Source: Paraeggerthella hominis (GTDB lineage: Bacteria > Actinomycetota > Coriobacteriia > Coriobacteriales > Eggerthellaceae). Taken from it: a stretch of 64,000 bases of DNA. The stretch is from the NCBI RefSeq assembly GCF_021044775.1, contig NZ_JAJNOQ010000007.1, positions 1-64,000 of the forward strand, in the 5' to 3' direction. The notes below the pieces were generated by a model. The model made no database searches. It was not told the origin of the DNA and worked only from the letters and a program-made list of their open reading frames with translations. Positions 24,813 to 33,709 of this stretch are shown one piece after another. How positions within the stretch are numbered: position 1 is the stretch's first letter; every line of letters begins with the position of its first letter. The translations under genes were made by a program, and so were the position numbers.

Positions 24813-24823
24813 GCTCGGCACGG

Positions 24824-25588
24824 CTACTCGACCGGCCCGGAATAGTTTTGATACGCGGCCACCACAGCCTCAAGGTGGTCGAACACGGCCTGGCGCAACT
24901 CGTCGAACGAGCCGTCTCCATGAGCATGCGGGGCCATGTTCTCCATAAGGATGAAGTTCGCTTCCGCATGGGCGGCGTCCTGCGAATCCTCGAGCTCCAG
25001 GTACCGCCGCGCAAGATCCTGGTTCCGCGGGCTGGTCAAGGACTCGCGCGCGGGCATCTGGCGAATGGTGTCGGCAATCAATTCGTGCCACTTCGACACG
25101 GACTCGCCGCGAGCGATCCGCTCCTCGGCTTCCTGCGGCGGCGCGTCGTCGCGGATGCAGGTGAGCCTCCAGAAAAAGCGGCTTTCGTCCTGACAGCGCT
25201 CGACCGCCTCGGCCATGCGCGCCCAGTCGACGTCTTGCGCGCTCTGCGCTTCATCATGCAGCGCACGAAGCGTGGTCATGCGCTTGAACAGGGAAAGGAA
25301 CTGCTCTTCGATAGCATCCATCTGCGCATCCGCAAGATCCTGCACCGCGGCGGCCTGCTGGTAAAGAGCTGCGTCGGATTTGATCTGAGTGAGCGACAAG
25401 CCCAGGTACTTCAAGGTCAGAATACGATACAGGTCTTTCACGTTGGCGTCGGTGTACAGGCGCTGGTTTTGAGGCCCCTTCGCAGAAGGCGACAGCAAGC
25501 CTTGCTGATCGTAGTACTGGATAGTGCGCACCGTCACCCCGACGCGCCGCGCCAGCTCTCCTACAGTCAGGTAGTTCGGATCGGTCAT
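24824..25588 (-). CDS. MerR family transcriptional regulator
   Basis: A 254-aa regulator. Residues about 7-75 are a MerR winged helix (YLTVGELARRVGVTVRTIQYYDQQGLLSPS, cited here as residues 6-35), followed by a dimerisation helix. The C-terminal half is helical and TipAS-like in layout, with no obvious metal-site cysteine cluster. I chose the ATG at 25588, after AAAGGAGCATCC; a 17-residue upstream extension is not conserved. Its own promoter (25667-25697) and that of the heme operon (18808-18838) share the same 19-bp-spaced hexamers and dyad, so it most likely controls both units. The inducer is unknown; iron, heme or a porphyrin intermediate are plausible. Confidence 0.88.
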   Translation of the reverse strand: MTDPNYLTVGELARRVGVTVRTIQYYDQQGLLSPSAKGPQNQRLYTDANVKDLYRILTLKYLGLSLTQIKSDAALYQQAAAVQDLADAQMDAIEEQFLSLFKRMTTLRALHDEAQSAQDVDWARMAEAVERCQDESRFFWRLTCIRDDAPPQEAEERIARGESVSKWHELIADTIRQMPARESLTSPRNQDLARRYLELEDSQDAAHAEANFILMENMAPHAHGDGSFDELRQAVFDHLEAVVAAYQNYSGPVE

Positions 25589-25666
25589 GGATGCTCCTTT
25601 GCGGCAGCTCGCTAGGCTGCCACGTACTCGTCCTGGCAAACACGCCCCCGCGCGTTCACGTGTCCG

Positions 25667-25697
25667 AGCATAGGCGATGACGTAGCGTCATCGTCAA
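25667..25697 (-). promoter_or_regulatory. MerR-type promoter/operator of merR-ahbD-ABC
   Basis: On the minus strand, TTGACG (25692-25697) and TATGCT (25667-25672) are separated by 19 bp. The spacer holds the perfect dyad ATGACG-CTA-CGTCAT. Spacing and an operator inside the spacer are the hallmark of MerR-controlled promoters. It is the twin of the site at 18808-18838. Confidence 0.85.
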
Positions 25698-25780
25698 CGG
25701 TTTTCAAAAGATGGCAACAAATACCGGGAAAATCCCTGGGAATAGACTGAAAACCAACGTAAACGGCACCAAGGAACGGC

Positions 25781-25875
25781 AAAAGCCCCCGCGCATCCGA
25801 ATCCGTCGCGCAATCCCTGCCCATGCACGTACGCACGAACGGGGGTCTGCGGCAACGAAACGGAGCGCGGGGGCT
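25781..25875 (-). terminator. Terminator after divIVA
   Basis: An 11-bp arm AGCCCCCGCGC (25784-25794) pairs with GCGCGGGGGCT (25865-25875). On the minus strand the 3' arm is followed by TTTTGCCG. The loop is long (70 nt), so it is a large hairpin rather than a compact terminator. Confidence 0.5.
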
Positions 25876-25917
25876 TCGCAACGTCAAGCAGGTTCACCGG
25901 CTCGAGGCCGGCAAGAA

Positions 25918-26730
25918 CTAGTCCAGATCTTCGAACTCGAAAGCGTCGTCGGCGTCGCCGAAGCCCGAAAGGTCCTTCTCTGCGCCCGACGGCCTGGGAG
26001 TTGCCGGAGCAACCACCGCGCCCGTCGTCGGCTGAGGAGCGGTGTAGGCGCCCGCACCGTCGCGGTTGATGGGAGCCTGCGCCGGAGACGTCACGCGACC
26101 CGTAGACGCCGCTTCGGCAGGTGCGGACACGCGCGCATGAGCGCTTGCGGGCAGCGCGATGCCGCCGGTAGGCAGCGAGCCGCCGATTTCGGCCAGCTTG
26201 CGCGTTGCGTCGCTGATGAAGTCCGTAAGCAGCTCCTGGTACTCCTCGCGAGAATCCTCGCGATCGTCCTCGAGCTTCTTGATGGCGTCGAGAACCTTCT
26301 GCTTCTCGTTCTCGGCTTTGTCGATGATGCGCTGCGCCTCTTCTTCGGCATCCTTGATGGTGGCCGCAGACTGGGCGTTCGCGTTGGCGATAATCTCGTC
26401 GGCAGAGCGCTGCGCGATGATGAGCGCCTGAGCGATGGCGTTGTCATCAGCCTTCTTCGCCTCAAGCTGGCGCTCCAGGTCGGCGATGCGCTCGTCCTTT
26501 TCGGCAAGCAGGCTGTCGTCGACGACCGGCATCTCAACCGTGCGAGCCGGCGTGTCGAACCCGTCGAACTTGCGGTCATCCAGCTGGTTTTCAAGCTGAA
26601 TGATCTGGGCGTTCATGCCATCGATCTCGTCGGCAACGTGCTCGAGGAACACGTCCACTTCATCGACGTCGTATCCCTTGCGGTCGATCGAGAAGCTCTG
26701 GTTGTGGATCTCAGCCGAGGTGATAGCCAT
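25918..26730 (-). CDS. divIVA: DivIVA domain-containing protein
   Basis: DivIVA-type proteins bind curved membrane and organise polar growth and septation in actinobacteria (Wag31). The 270-aa protein begins with MAITSAEIHNQSFSIDRKGY, the usual membrane-binding DivIVA N terminus, then VDEVDVFLEHVADEI. Residues about 30-170 form a long coiled coil rich in Glu, Lys and Ala. The rest is a low-complexity Pro/Ala tail that ends in acidic residues. It follows yggT at 53 bp and closes the dcw-linked cluster. Confidence 0.92.
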   Translation of the reverse strand: MAITSAEIHNQSFSIDRKGYDVDEVDVFLEHVADEIDGMNAQIIQLENQLDDRKFDGFDTPARTVEMPVVDDSLLAEKDERIADLERQLEAKKADDNAIAQALIIAQRSADEIIANANAQSAATIKDAEEEAQRIIDKAENEKQKVLDAIKKLEDDREDSREEYQELLTDFISDATRKLAEIGGSLPTGGIALPASAHARVSAPAEAASTGRVTSPAQAPINRDGAGAYTAPQPTTGAVVAPATPRPSGAEKDLSGFGDADDAFEFEDLD

Positions 26731-26783
26731 CTGTTATTCCCTTCATCCAGTACGCACACTGCAAGCAGGCACGATTGTACGCG

Positions 26784-27044
26784 TTAGAACAAGCCAATCA
26801 GTAAACGTACTCCTAATTGTAATACAAGCAGGGCAATGATGGGAGTAACGTCCACTATACCTCCAAGCGGGGGAATCAGCTTCCTGAACAGGTTGAGGTA
26901 CGGATCGCACAGCTTTGCGAGCACGTTGTTGATGTCGGCCAGGATACCGCGATCGGTAGGAAGCCAGGACATCATCACGTACACGAACAACACCATGCTG
27001 TAAACGTCGGCGATGGAAATGATCAGGTACTTCAAACTCAACAT
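26784..27044 (-). CDS. yggT: YggT family membrane protein
   Basis: An 86-aa membrane protein with two hydrophobic segments (about residues 7-27 and 64-84) around CDPYLNLFRKLIPPLGG, the signature loop of the family. Its role is not established; it is regularly found between sepF/proC and divIVA in Gram-positive dcw regions. Its ATG overlaps the proC stop by 7 nt, which suggests translational coupling. Confidence 0.93.
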   Translation of the reverse strand: MLSLKYLIISIADVYSMVLFVYVMMSWLPTDRGILADINNVLAKLCDPYLNLFRKLIPPLGGIVDVTPIIALLVLQLGVRLLIGLF

Positions 27045-27889
27045 GCAGAAAGCTCCTTCGATCGGCGGACGGCGGCGTCAACGCCGGCATCGAACACGTG
27101 CGAGAACCCGGCCTCGTCCATAGCGGCGAGCGCCGCCAACGTGGTGCCTCCGGGACTGCACACGGCAACGCGCGTGGTGGCGGGGTCCTGCCCCGTCTCC
27201 TTCATGAGCGAAGCCGTTCCGTACACGGTTTGCAGCGCAAGCGCTTCGGCAAGCTGAGGATCGAGCCCCTGCCTCGCGCCAGCGTCGCGCAGCGCTTCTA
27301 TCATAGCGGCCACGTACGCCGGACCGGAGCCGCTCACGGCACCTGCGGCGTCCATGGCTTCCTCGTCGACGACGTACGCTTCGCCCAAGCAGGCGAACAG
27401 ACCGTGCACCAGCTCCACATCGGCCGAAGACGCCTGCGAGCCCGCGGCAACCGTGGTCGCGCCGGCACCCACCAAAAGCGGCGTGTTCGGCATGACGCGC
27501 ACCAGTCGCGCGCCCGCCGGCAGGGCGGCTTCCAAGCGCTCGGTCGAAAGCCCTGCGGCAATGGACACGAACAAAGGGCCCTCGACCCCGCCCGCAAACG
27601 AAGGCTGGCTGGCAATTCCCTCCAGCACATCCATCATAACCTGCGGCTTAACGGCTAAAAGCACAAGATCGACGTCACCCTCCACCGCGCTCGCATCCGC
27701 CACGCAGGCAACGCGATAGCGCTCGGACAAATAGTCGCGGCGCTCTTGGCCGGGATCGGCAACCACGAAAACGGATGCGTCGAACGCATCGGCGGGCGCA
27801 GAGGAACCGGCTATCCAGCCGCCCATGATGGCCTCGCCCATCTTTCCGCCGCCGATGACGGCGATGCGGGAAACGCTCGCGCGCGCCAT
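27038..27889 (-). CDS. proC: Pyrroline-5-carboxylate reductase
   Basis: ProC reduces pyrroline-5-carboxylate to proline with NADPH. The 283-aa protein has the N-terminal Rossmann motif IAVIGGGKMGEAIMGGW, LAVKPQVM, RVMPNTPLLVGAGAT and the C-terminal signature CSPGGTTLAALAAMDEAGF. Its ATG shares a base with the sepF stop (TAATG). Its location inside a cell-division cluster is common in Gram-positives and does not imply a division role. Confidence 0.96.
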   Translation of the reverse strand: MARASVSRIAVIGGGKMGEAIMGGWIAGSSAPADAFDASVFVVADPGQERRDYLSERYRVACVADASAVEGDVDLVLLAVKPQVMMDVLEGIASQPSFAGGVEGPLFVSIAAGLSTERLEAALPAGARLVRVMPNTPLLVGAGATTVAAGSQASSADVELVHGLFACLGEAYVVDEEAMDAAGAVSGSGPAYVAAMIEALRDAGARQGLDPQLAEALALQTVYGTASLMKETGQDPATTRVAVCSPGGTTLAALAAMDEAGFSHVFDAGVDAAVRRSKELSAC

Positions 27890-28836
27890 TACAGCACGCC
27901 CTGATTGCGCAACGCGGCCTTCTCGGCTTCGCTGAGAGCGGCACCGCGCGTGATGACGAACACCTTGTCGGCAATGCAGTCGACGCTTGCGTCAAGCGCG
28001 CACGACACGCCGAACGCGAAATCGAGAATGCGCTTCGACAGATGATCGGGCGTGTTACGCAAAGCGATGACCACCGCGTCGCCTTCCTTGAGGGCCTTCG
28101 CGACGCGCTCCGCCTCACCGTAGCTGGCAGGCTTGAGCAACGTGATGGCGCGCGCAGGAGCAGCCGCGACAACAGGCGCGGGAGCGGTTACGCCAGCGCC
28201 GGGATTGGCGACAGCCGTCGCCACGGTGGCGTTCGACCTTGCGCCCGCGGCTGCGGGCGCGGCGTCCAAGACCGGATCGGGAGCCGTAGACGTGAACAGC
28301 GAGTTCAAGCTTTCGGAGCGCTCGCGGTTCTGAGCGGCTGCGGCGCGCGCGTTCGGCGTGTTGGCCGGAGCGGAAGTTGCCGCGTCGACCATCGTGCGAT
28401 CGCTGCGGTACGAAGCCGCCGACGAAATCGAGCTCACGCGGCGCTGCGGCAGCGGATCCCGGTTGAGACTTTCGGGAACCTGGGTGTGCGCACGCACGTC
28501 GTCGATGGAGACGAGCTTCGGCGGGGTGAACCCTGCGCTGCGCGCCGACGCGCGACTCGACGAGCGCGCCGGACGCGTGGTAACCGGCGCGTACGGATCG
28601 TACTTGGATGCCGGCGCGTCACCGCCCAGGCTTGCATCCTCGCGATAATCGGGGCCGTACTCGCCGTAGTCCCCGGCGTAATCGCCGTCGAAGTCGTCTT
28701 GGAAGCTCCGATCATCGTAGCCGCGGTCGTAATAACCGTCGTCGTACTCTTGGTTCGCATCGGCAAAGCCGAGCTTCGATTTGATCCCGTCGAGCATCCC
28801 GCCGCCCCCGGACTTCTTCATCTTTGGCAACTCCAT
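27889..28836 (-). CDS. sepF: Cell division protein SepF
   Basis: SepF links FtsZ to the membrane and, in organisms lacking FtsA as this cluster does, is the likely main anchor. The 315-aa protein starts with a short amphipathic membrane helix (MLDGIKSKLGF), followed by an acidic Tyr/Asp-rich linker and a long Ala/Ser/Pro region. The C-terminal SepF fold is about residues 225-315: LLKPASYGEAERVAKALKEG, VVIALRNT and RILDFAFGVSCAL. I chose ATG 28836 over the GTG 9 bp upstream by spacing to AGCAGG. At 315 aa it is longer than Bacillus SepF because of the linker. Confidence 0.93.
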   Translation of the reverse strand: MELPKMKKSGGGGMLDGIKSKLGFADANQEYDDGYYDRGYDDRSFQDDFDGDYAGDYGEYGPDYREDASLGGDAPASKYDPYAPVTTRPARSSSRASARSAGFTPPKLVSIDDVRAHTQVPESLNRDPLPQRRVSSISSAASYRSDRTMVDAATSAPANTPNARAAAAQNRERSESLNSLFTSTAPDPVLDAAPAAAGARSNATVATAVANPGAGVTAPAPVVAAAPARAITLLKPASYGEAERVAKALKEGDAVVIALRNTPDHLSKRILDFAFGVSCALDASVDCIADKVFVITRGAALSEAEKAALRNQGVL

Positions 28837-28909
28837 ACCGTTCACCTGCTTCGTTTCATTTCCGACGGTCGCGCCGCCGCTGCAAACTGTTTCGGTTCGC
28901 GTCGCGCTC

Positions 28910-29611
28910 TCACGCGTGCGTTGCTTCGAATTCCTCGTCGAACAGGGCTCGACCGATGCGCACTATGGTAGCGCCTGCAAGAACGGCCTCGTGCCAATCC
29001 TCGCTCATACCCATAGAAAGTTCATCGAAAACCGCTGCTCGCTGCGCATCGAGAGTACCGCGCACCTCGTCGCGCAAACGCGCAAGATCCTCGAAGCACG
29101 CGCGCGCCGCGTCAAGATCTCCCTGCGGAGCCATCGTCATGAGCCCCCGCACGCGCACATGCGGGAAATCCGCGCACCGCGCGAGCATGGGGACAACCTC
29201 GTTGGGCGCAAGGCCGCTTTTGCTGGCCTCGCCCGACACGTTGACCTCCAAGAGCACGTCCTGCACCTTCCCCGCCTCGGCTGCGGCAGCGTCGAACTTA
29301 GCCAGATGCCGCTCTTGATGCAGCGAATGGACAAGCGATGCATGCGCCACGATGTCGCCGATCCTGCGCGACTGGATGTTCCCTATGAAATGCCAGGTAG
29401 CGTTCGGGAAAGCTTCGGCCTTCTCCATAAGCATGTCCGGCCGATTCTCGCCGAAATCGCAGGCCCCGGCCTTGAGCGCGGCAGCCACTTCGGCCACGCC
29501 CACCGTTTTGGAGACAGCCACCAAGCGAACCTCGCGAGGGTCGCGCCCGGCGTCCCGGCAGCTTGCCGCAAGATCGGCCAGCGTACGTTCGTAGCGTTCT
29601 TTGAAGCCCAT
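28910..29611 (-). CDS. yggS: Pyridoxal phosphate homeostasis protein YggS
   Basis: YggS is a PLP-binding TIM-barrel protein that keeps free PLP levels steady; it has no known catalysis. The 233-aa protein has RLVAVSKTV with the PLP lysine, GENRPDMLMEKAE, WHFIGNIQSR and ELSMGMSEDWHEAV, all conserved. It starts 2 bp after pgeF. Confidence 0.95.
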   Translation of the reverse strand: MGFKERYERTLADLAASCRDAGRDPREVRLVAVSKTVGVAEVAAALKAGACDFGENRPDMLMEKAEAFPNATWHFIGNIQSRRIGDIVAHASLVHSLHQERHLAKFDAAAAEAGKVQDVLLEVNVSGEASKSGLAPNEVVPMLARCADFPHVRVRGLMTMAPQGDLDAARACFEDLARLRDEVRGTLDAQRAAVFDELSMGMSEDWHEAVLAGATIVRIGRALFDEEFEATHA

Positions 29612-29613
29612 GC

Positions 29614-30462
29614 CTACCTTGCCTTCCTATACGCGATCGCACCGTGCCGGCCGCACACGCCGCCTGACGCGCGATACGAGAAATACTCCTCATGCGAGCA
29701 CTGGGTGCATACGCCCGCATCCACGATGCGATGCGGGGAAACGCCCACCTCTTCCAAGCCGACGGAAAGGGCCTTCACCAGGCTGACATGACCGTTGTCC
29801 GCGATGCAGCCGCTTCCGAATCGAGCAGCGAACCGATCGCGCACGTCCGTGCCGGTTTCAAAGCAGCATGTGCGAATATGAGGGCCTACGTACACGTTGT
29901 ACTCGCTCGAAGCGCCTGCTCCCAAACGAGGGCGATCAAGCTGCGCCAGCGTTTCCGCAGCTTTCGCAGCCACGCCGTTCATCACGCCGCGCCACCCCGC
30001 ATGCACCACGGCGAAACGCCCCGTAGGAGACACGATCACGACGGGCACGCAATCGGCGAAGCACAGCAGCGCCGCAACGCCGCGAGCCCCGACTACCAGC
30101 GCATCGGCTCCCTTTTGGGCCTGCGTGCAAGCCTCGTCGACAAGCGGTGCGGATGCATCCTCGATGCATACCAGCGTATCGCCGTGCACCTGGTTCGCCA
30201 TGACGAGCCGGGCATCCGAAGCGCCAAGGGCTTCAAGCAGGATGCTGCGGTTCTCCTGCACGGAAGAAAGATCGTCCTCCACGTGGGAACCTAGATTCAG
30301 CGATGCGTACGGGCCCTTGCTCACGCCGCCCTCGCGGCCCGTGAAAGCAACGCGCACGCCGATGTTCTCATACAGCCTGTCGTCGGTAAGCGCAGGAAGA
30401 CAACGCGCGCCGAAACGGCGCGCGTTCAAAAGCGGACTGGGCAGCTGCTCGGTCGCAACCAT
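29614..30462 (-). CDS. pgeF: Peptidoglycan editing factor PgeF/YfiH family (multicopper-oxidase-like)
   Basis: A 282-aa protein of the DUF152/YlmD/YfiH family. Members have been described as purine nucleoside phosphorylases, laccase-like enzymes and peptidoglycan editing factors. The zinc and active-site ligands appear as MANQVHGD, FADCVPV and VVHAGWRG, and a C-terminal cysteine pair is seen in DAGVCTQCSHEEYFSYR. It lies between ftsZ and yggS, as in many Gram-positive bacteria. Substrate specificity cannot be read from the sequence. Confidence 0.92.
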   Translation of the reverse strand: MVATEQLPSPLLNARRFGARCLPALTDDRLYENIGVRVAFTGREGGVSKGPYASLNLGSHVEDDLSSVQENRSILLEALGASDARLVMANQVHGDTLVCIEDASAPLVDEACTQAQKGADALVVGARGVAALLCFADCVPVVIVSPTGRFAVVHAGWRGVMNGVAAKAAETLAQLDRPRLGAGASSEYNVYVGPHIRTCCFETGTDVRDRFAARFGSGCIADNGHVSLVKALSVGLEEVGVSPHRIVDAGVCTQCSHEEYFSYRASGGVCGRHGAIAYRKAR

Positions 30463-30475
30463 TCGGCGGCCGCTC

Positions 30476-31600
30476 TTAATGCTGGCGCTTCAGGAAGTCG
30501 GGAATGTAGTCCTCGTCGGCGAAACGACCGGATGCGTTCGTGCGCGAGGAGTACGACGACATCGGGACCGACTGGGGAGCAGGCTCCGGAGCGGACGTCG
30601 ATGCGAACAGGTCCTTACGCGAGAAGTCCATGGCGGACTGCTGCGCAGAGCCCATCTTGAAACCCGTAGCGATAACGGTGATGCGCACCTGGTCCTGCAT
30701 GGTCTCGTCGATGATCTGGCCGTAGATGATGTTGGCGTTCTCGTCCGCGCACGCCTCGACCGTACGAGCAGCCTCGTCAACCTCGGTCAGCGTAAGGTCG
30801 GGACCACCCGCGATAGAGAACAAAACGCGCGACGCGCCGGCGATGGATGCCTCGAGCAGATTCGAGTTCGTAGCCTGCTGAGCGGCGTCGAGAGCGCGGT
30901 TCTCGCCCGAAGACAGGCCGATGCCCATCATGGCCGTGCCCGCGTCCTTCATGACGGTGCGGATGTCCGCGAAGTCCAGGTTGATAAGGCCCGGAATGGT
31001 GATCAGGTCGGTTACGCCCTGGATGCCCTGGCGCAACGTATCGTCAGCGATGCGGAACGCATCGAGCATGCTGGTCTTCTTGTCGACGATCTCGAGAAGG
31101 CGATCGTTCGGGATCACGATGAGGGTGTCGACCTTCTGGGACAGCAGGTCGATGCCCTGCTCAGCCTGGTTGCGACGCGTGCGTCCCTCGAACGAGAACG
31201 GCTTGGTGACGATACCTACCGTCAGCGCGCCGATTTCCTCGCGTGCGATTTCAGCGATGATAGGCGCAGCGCCCGTACCCGTGCCGCCGCCTTCGCCAGC
31301 CGTAACGAACACCATGTCCGCCTCGGCGAGCGCTTCGCGGATCTCCGCACGGCTTTCCTCGGCCGCCTGGCACCCCACCTCGGGGTTCGCACCGGCGCCC
31401 AAACCGCGCGTCAGCTCTTCGCCGATGTGGATCGTCTTGTCGGCATCCGACATGAGCAGCGCCTGGCGATCGGTGTTGACGGCGATGAATTCGACGCCGC
31501 GCACGCCCGCTTCGACCATGCGGTTCACGGCATTCGTGCCGCCGCCGCCGACGCCGACGACCTTGATGACCGCCAAATGATCACCCAAATTGTTTGGCAT
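30476..31600 (-). CDS. ftsZ: Cell division protein FtsZ
   Basis: The tubulin-like GTPase that forms the division ring. The 374-aa protein has IKVVGVGGGGTNAVNRM at the N terminus, the GTP motif GEGGGTGTGAAP (about residues 100-112), and the T7 loop LDFADIRTVM. A variable linker ends in the conserved tail DEDYIPDFLKRQH, which binds partners such as SepF. I chose the ATG at 31600, just after GGAGGAAACA; an in-frame GTG 12 bp upstream overlaps that site. Confidence 0.98.
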   Translation of the reverse strand: MPNNLGDHLAVIKVVGVGGGGTNAVNRMVEAGVRGVEFIAVNTDRQALLMSDADKTIHIGEELTRGLGAGANPEVGCQAAEESRAEIREALAEADMVFVTAGEGGGTGTGAAPIIAEIAREEIGALTVGIVTKPFSFEGRTRRNQAEQGIDLLSQKVDTLIVIPNDRLLEIVDKKTSMLDAFRIADDTLRQGIQGVTDLITIPGLINLDFADIRTVMKDAGTAMMGIGLSSGENRALDAAQQATNSNLLEASIAGASRVLFSIAGGPDLTLTEVDEAARTVEACADENANIIYGQIIDETMQDQVRITVIATGFKMGSAQQSAMDFSRKDLFASTSAPEPAPQSVPMSSYSSRTNASGRFADEDYIPDFLKRQH

Positions 31601-31670
31601 TGTTTCCTCCACACCTGCTGCGTTTTCAAATGCTGCGATTCTGTTCCGTGGGAACCGTTCACGTGCGGTT

Positions 31671-31698
31671 ATTGTACACGATGATCAACCATTTGCAA
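31671..31698 (-). promoter_or_regulatory. Likely ftsZ promoter
   Basis: On the minus strand, TTGCAA (31693-31698), a 16-bp spacer and TACAAT (31671-31676) lie about 70 bp before ftsZ, in the only sizeable gap of the dcw cluster. Two short dyads nearby (6-7 bp stems near 31710 and 31740) may be remnants of a terminator or operators. Confidence 0.6.
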
Positions 31699-31772
31699 AT
31701 TACGCTGCGGTAATGATAACCGCACGTCCACATATAGTTCGGCGAGCGTAACGTCTCGCCGTCCCGTCGTAC

Positions 31773-32822
31773 TTACGAAGCGCGCCAGGTTGGGCGATCA
31801 ACGGTGCGCACGTTGATGTAGGCAACGCCGTCCGGATGCTGCTTCATGATTTCCAGACAGACTCTCTCCTTTTCACGGATGTTGTCCGCGGTTCCAAAGA
31901 CGATGTCCGGACCGTCTTTGATGGTGAGCGTGGTCGACTCCCGTTCCGTAGCCTTGACGGCGGTCACGCGACCGGCAAGCTCGGTTGTCATTCCCGAAAC
32001 GATGTCGAGCGCGTTGTTCACGTTGGCATCGGTGCAGTACGCCCCCACCTCCGGCTTGGTTCCGTACGGCACGTCGGTGATGCGCAGCACGGAATCGGCG
32101 TCCTCGTACACCTTCGAGCTGGTCTTCTTGCCGGCTTCCGAATCCCTGTCGGGAATGGGCATGAGCCACATGCCGTCCGACGCGATGGCCCACGGCTGCG
32201 TCTTCTCGGCGTTTTGCGTAGGCACCTCCACCACGGCTTCGATGGTGCGCTCGGTCACCGCCAGCTCCAAGGTGTCGGGGAAAATGCGATTCACCGACAC
32301 GTCCTGCACCCAGGAGTTCTTCAGCAGGTTGTCCCTGATCTTGGAGGCGTCCACGCGCAAAAGCGTGGTGCCCGCCGGAACTCCAGCCATGTTCTGCATG
32401 TCCTCGGCGGTCAGGTGCTCGACGCCCTTCACCGATACGCTTTCGATGGTGAACAGGCTGGAATAGTAGACGCCTACTCCACCTATGACGAGCGCGCCCA
32501 CGAACGCGGCCGCAATGCCGATGCGAACCAGATGGCGGCGATACGTGCGCTGCGTGCGCGCAGAGCGCTGCGCACGATCCAAGTCGCCCACGCGCACGGA
32601 CGTGAGCGGCGGCTGGTTCTGACCGGATCGGCGATTGGGCATCTGGCCGCCGGGCATAGCGCGATAAGCCCCGCCGTACGACGAGGAACGACCGCCCGGA
32701 CGGTTCGCCGCGCCGCGGGAAGGCGCAGCGGGCCGCGCGCTTGCGCCCGCCGAGCGCCGCGGGCGCGAAGACGCCTTACGAGAACCCGAGGAAGCGGACT
32801 TCCGGTTGTAATTCGATGCCAT
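31773..32822 (-). CDS. ftsQ: Cell division protein FtsQ/DivIB
   Basis: A single-pass division protein. The 349-aa protein has a basic Ser/Pro/Gly-rich cytoplasmic tail of about 100 residues, one membrane segment (near residues 103-125), then the POTRA domain (FTIESVSVKGVEHLTAEDM, GTTLLRVDASKIRDNLLKN) and the FtsQ domain with IFPDTLELAVTERT. Its ATG overlaps the last 47 nt of murB, an unusually long overlap. The next ATG would remove half of the cytoplasmic tail, so the overlap seems real. Confidence 0.92.
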   Translation of the reverse strand: MASNYNRKSASSGSRKASSRPRRSAGASARPAAPSRGAANRPGGRSSSYGGAYRAMPGGQMPNRRSGQNQPPLTSVRVGDLDRAQRSARTQRTYRRHLVRIGIAAAFVGALVIGGVGVYYSSLFTIESVSVKGVEHLTAEDMQNMAGVPAGTTLLRVDASKIRDNLLKNSWVQDVSVNRIFPDTLELAVTERTIEAVVEVPTQNAEKTQPWAIASDGMWLMPIPDRDSEAGKKTSSKVYEDADSVLRITDVPYGTKPEVGAYCTDANVNNALDIVSGMTTELAGRVTAVKATERESTTLTIKDGPDIVFGTADNIREKERVCLEIMKQHPDGVAYINVRTVDRPTWRAS

Positions 32823-33702
32823 ACGTTTCGTACACCTTATATCTAGCCAGCTCGATCAGATCCATCACGTCGCGCGCAGTCGCGGTGCCCTTGTTCACGA
32901 TGAAATTCGCATGAACTTCGGACACCTGGGCTCCGCCGATCGTGCAGCCCTTCAAACCGACCGCCTCGATAAGGCGGCCAGCGGAATCCCCTTCGGGGTT
33001 GCGAAACACGCTGCCGCATGAAGGAAGCGACAGAGGCTGCGTCTTCTTGCGCCGCGTATGCGACGCCTCCATCTTACCTCGTAAGTAGAACGGGTCGGCC
33101 GGTTCTACGGAAAGTTCGCATTCCACGATCACCTCGTCGGGAGCGAACGAGCTGGAGCGATACCCCCAGGAAATCTCGTCCCCTGCGCGCCGCATCAGGC
33201 CTTTTCGAGCATCGAGCGTGGTCACCGAAACCACGCGCGATCCAATCCACTCGTCGCGGGATCCCGCGTTCATGCGCAACGCGCCGCCCACGGTTCCCGG
33301 CGTGCCCACCGCGAACTCCAACCCGGCGAGCGAACGGCGAAACGCCTCCTGCACCACCGACGACAGCGGCACCCCGGCCCCTACGCAGAAACGCTTCGCG
33401 TCCTCGTCGAAGCGACACGTGCGGAAATCGCGGCCCAGCGTCACCACCACGCCCGGATAGCCCTCGTCGGAAACCAGCAGGTTGCTTCCGCGCCCGACGG
33501 CAACCCAGGGGACGCCGGACGCCTCGCACACCTCGACAAGATGCTTGAGCGCGCCTACGGACGCCACCTGCACGTAAAAGCGAGCCGGCCCTCCGATGCG
33601 GTACATGGTATGGCGAGCCATAGGCTCTGCCGGGTACACGTCGCCGTCGAACGCGTCGTCGACGAGCAGCGCCTCGAGCGGAGAGGTATGGCGAGCGGTC
33701 AT
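32776..33702 (-). CDS. murB: UDP-N-acetylenolpyruvoylglucosamine reductase
   Basis: MurB reduces the enolpyruvyl group to give UDP-MurNAc, using FAD and NADPH. The 308-aa protein has ARHTMYRIGGPARF, VAVGRGSNLLV (FAD binding), GVPLSSVVQEA, GTPGTVGGALRMNAG and SCGSVFRNP with the catalytic serine region. I chose the ATG at 33702, shortly after the murC stop; upstream codons are murC sequence in another frame. It overlaps ftsQ by 47 nt. Confidence 0.95.
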   Translation of the reverse strand: MTARHTSPLEALLVDDAFDGDVYPAEPMARHTMYRIGGPARFYVQVASVGALKHLVEVCEASGVPWVAVGRGSNLLVSDEGYPGVVVTLGRDFRTCRFDEDAKRFCVGAGVPLSSVVQEAFRRSLAGLEFAVGTPGTVGGALRMNAGSRDEWIGSRVVSVTTLDARKGLMRRAGDEISWGYRSSSFAPDEVIVECELSVEPADPFYLRGKMEASHTRRKKTQPLSLPSCGSVFRNPEGDSAGRLIEAVGLKGCTIGGAQVSEVHANFIVNKGTATARDVMDLIELARYKVYETYGIELQPEVRFLGFS

Positions 33703-33709
33703 CGAGGCA

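Larger units (their letters stand above)
25589..25917 (-). other. Region between merR and divIVA
   Basis: About 330 bp holding the merR promoter (25667-25697) and the divIVA terminator hairpin (25781-25875). A 91-codon frame across it has poor composition and no conserved motif, and I do not call it. Confidence 0.6.

Noticed and set aside
25612..25887. A 91-codon minus-strand frame before merR
   Set aside because: It overlaps the MerR promoter and the divIVA terminator hairpin and has no conserved motif.
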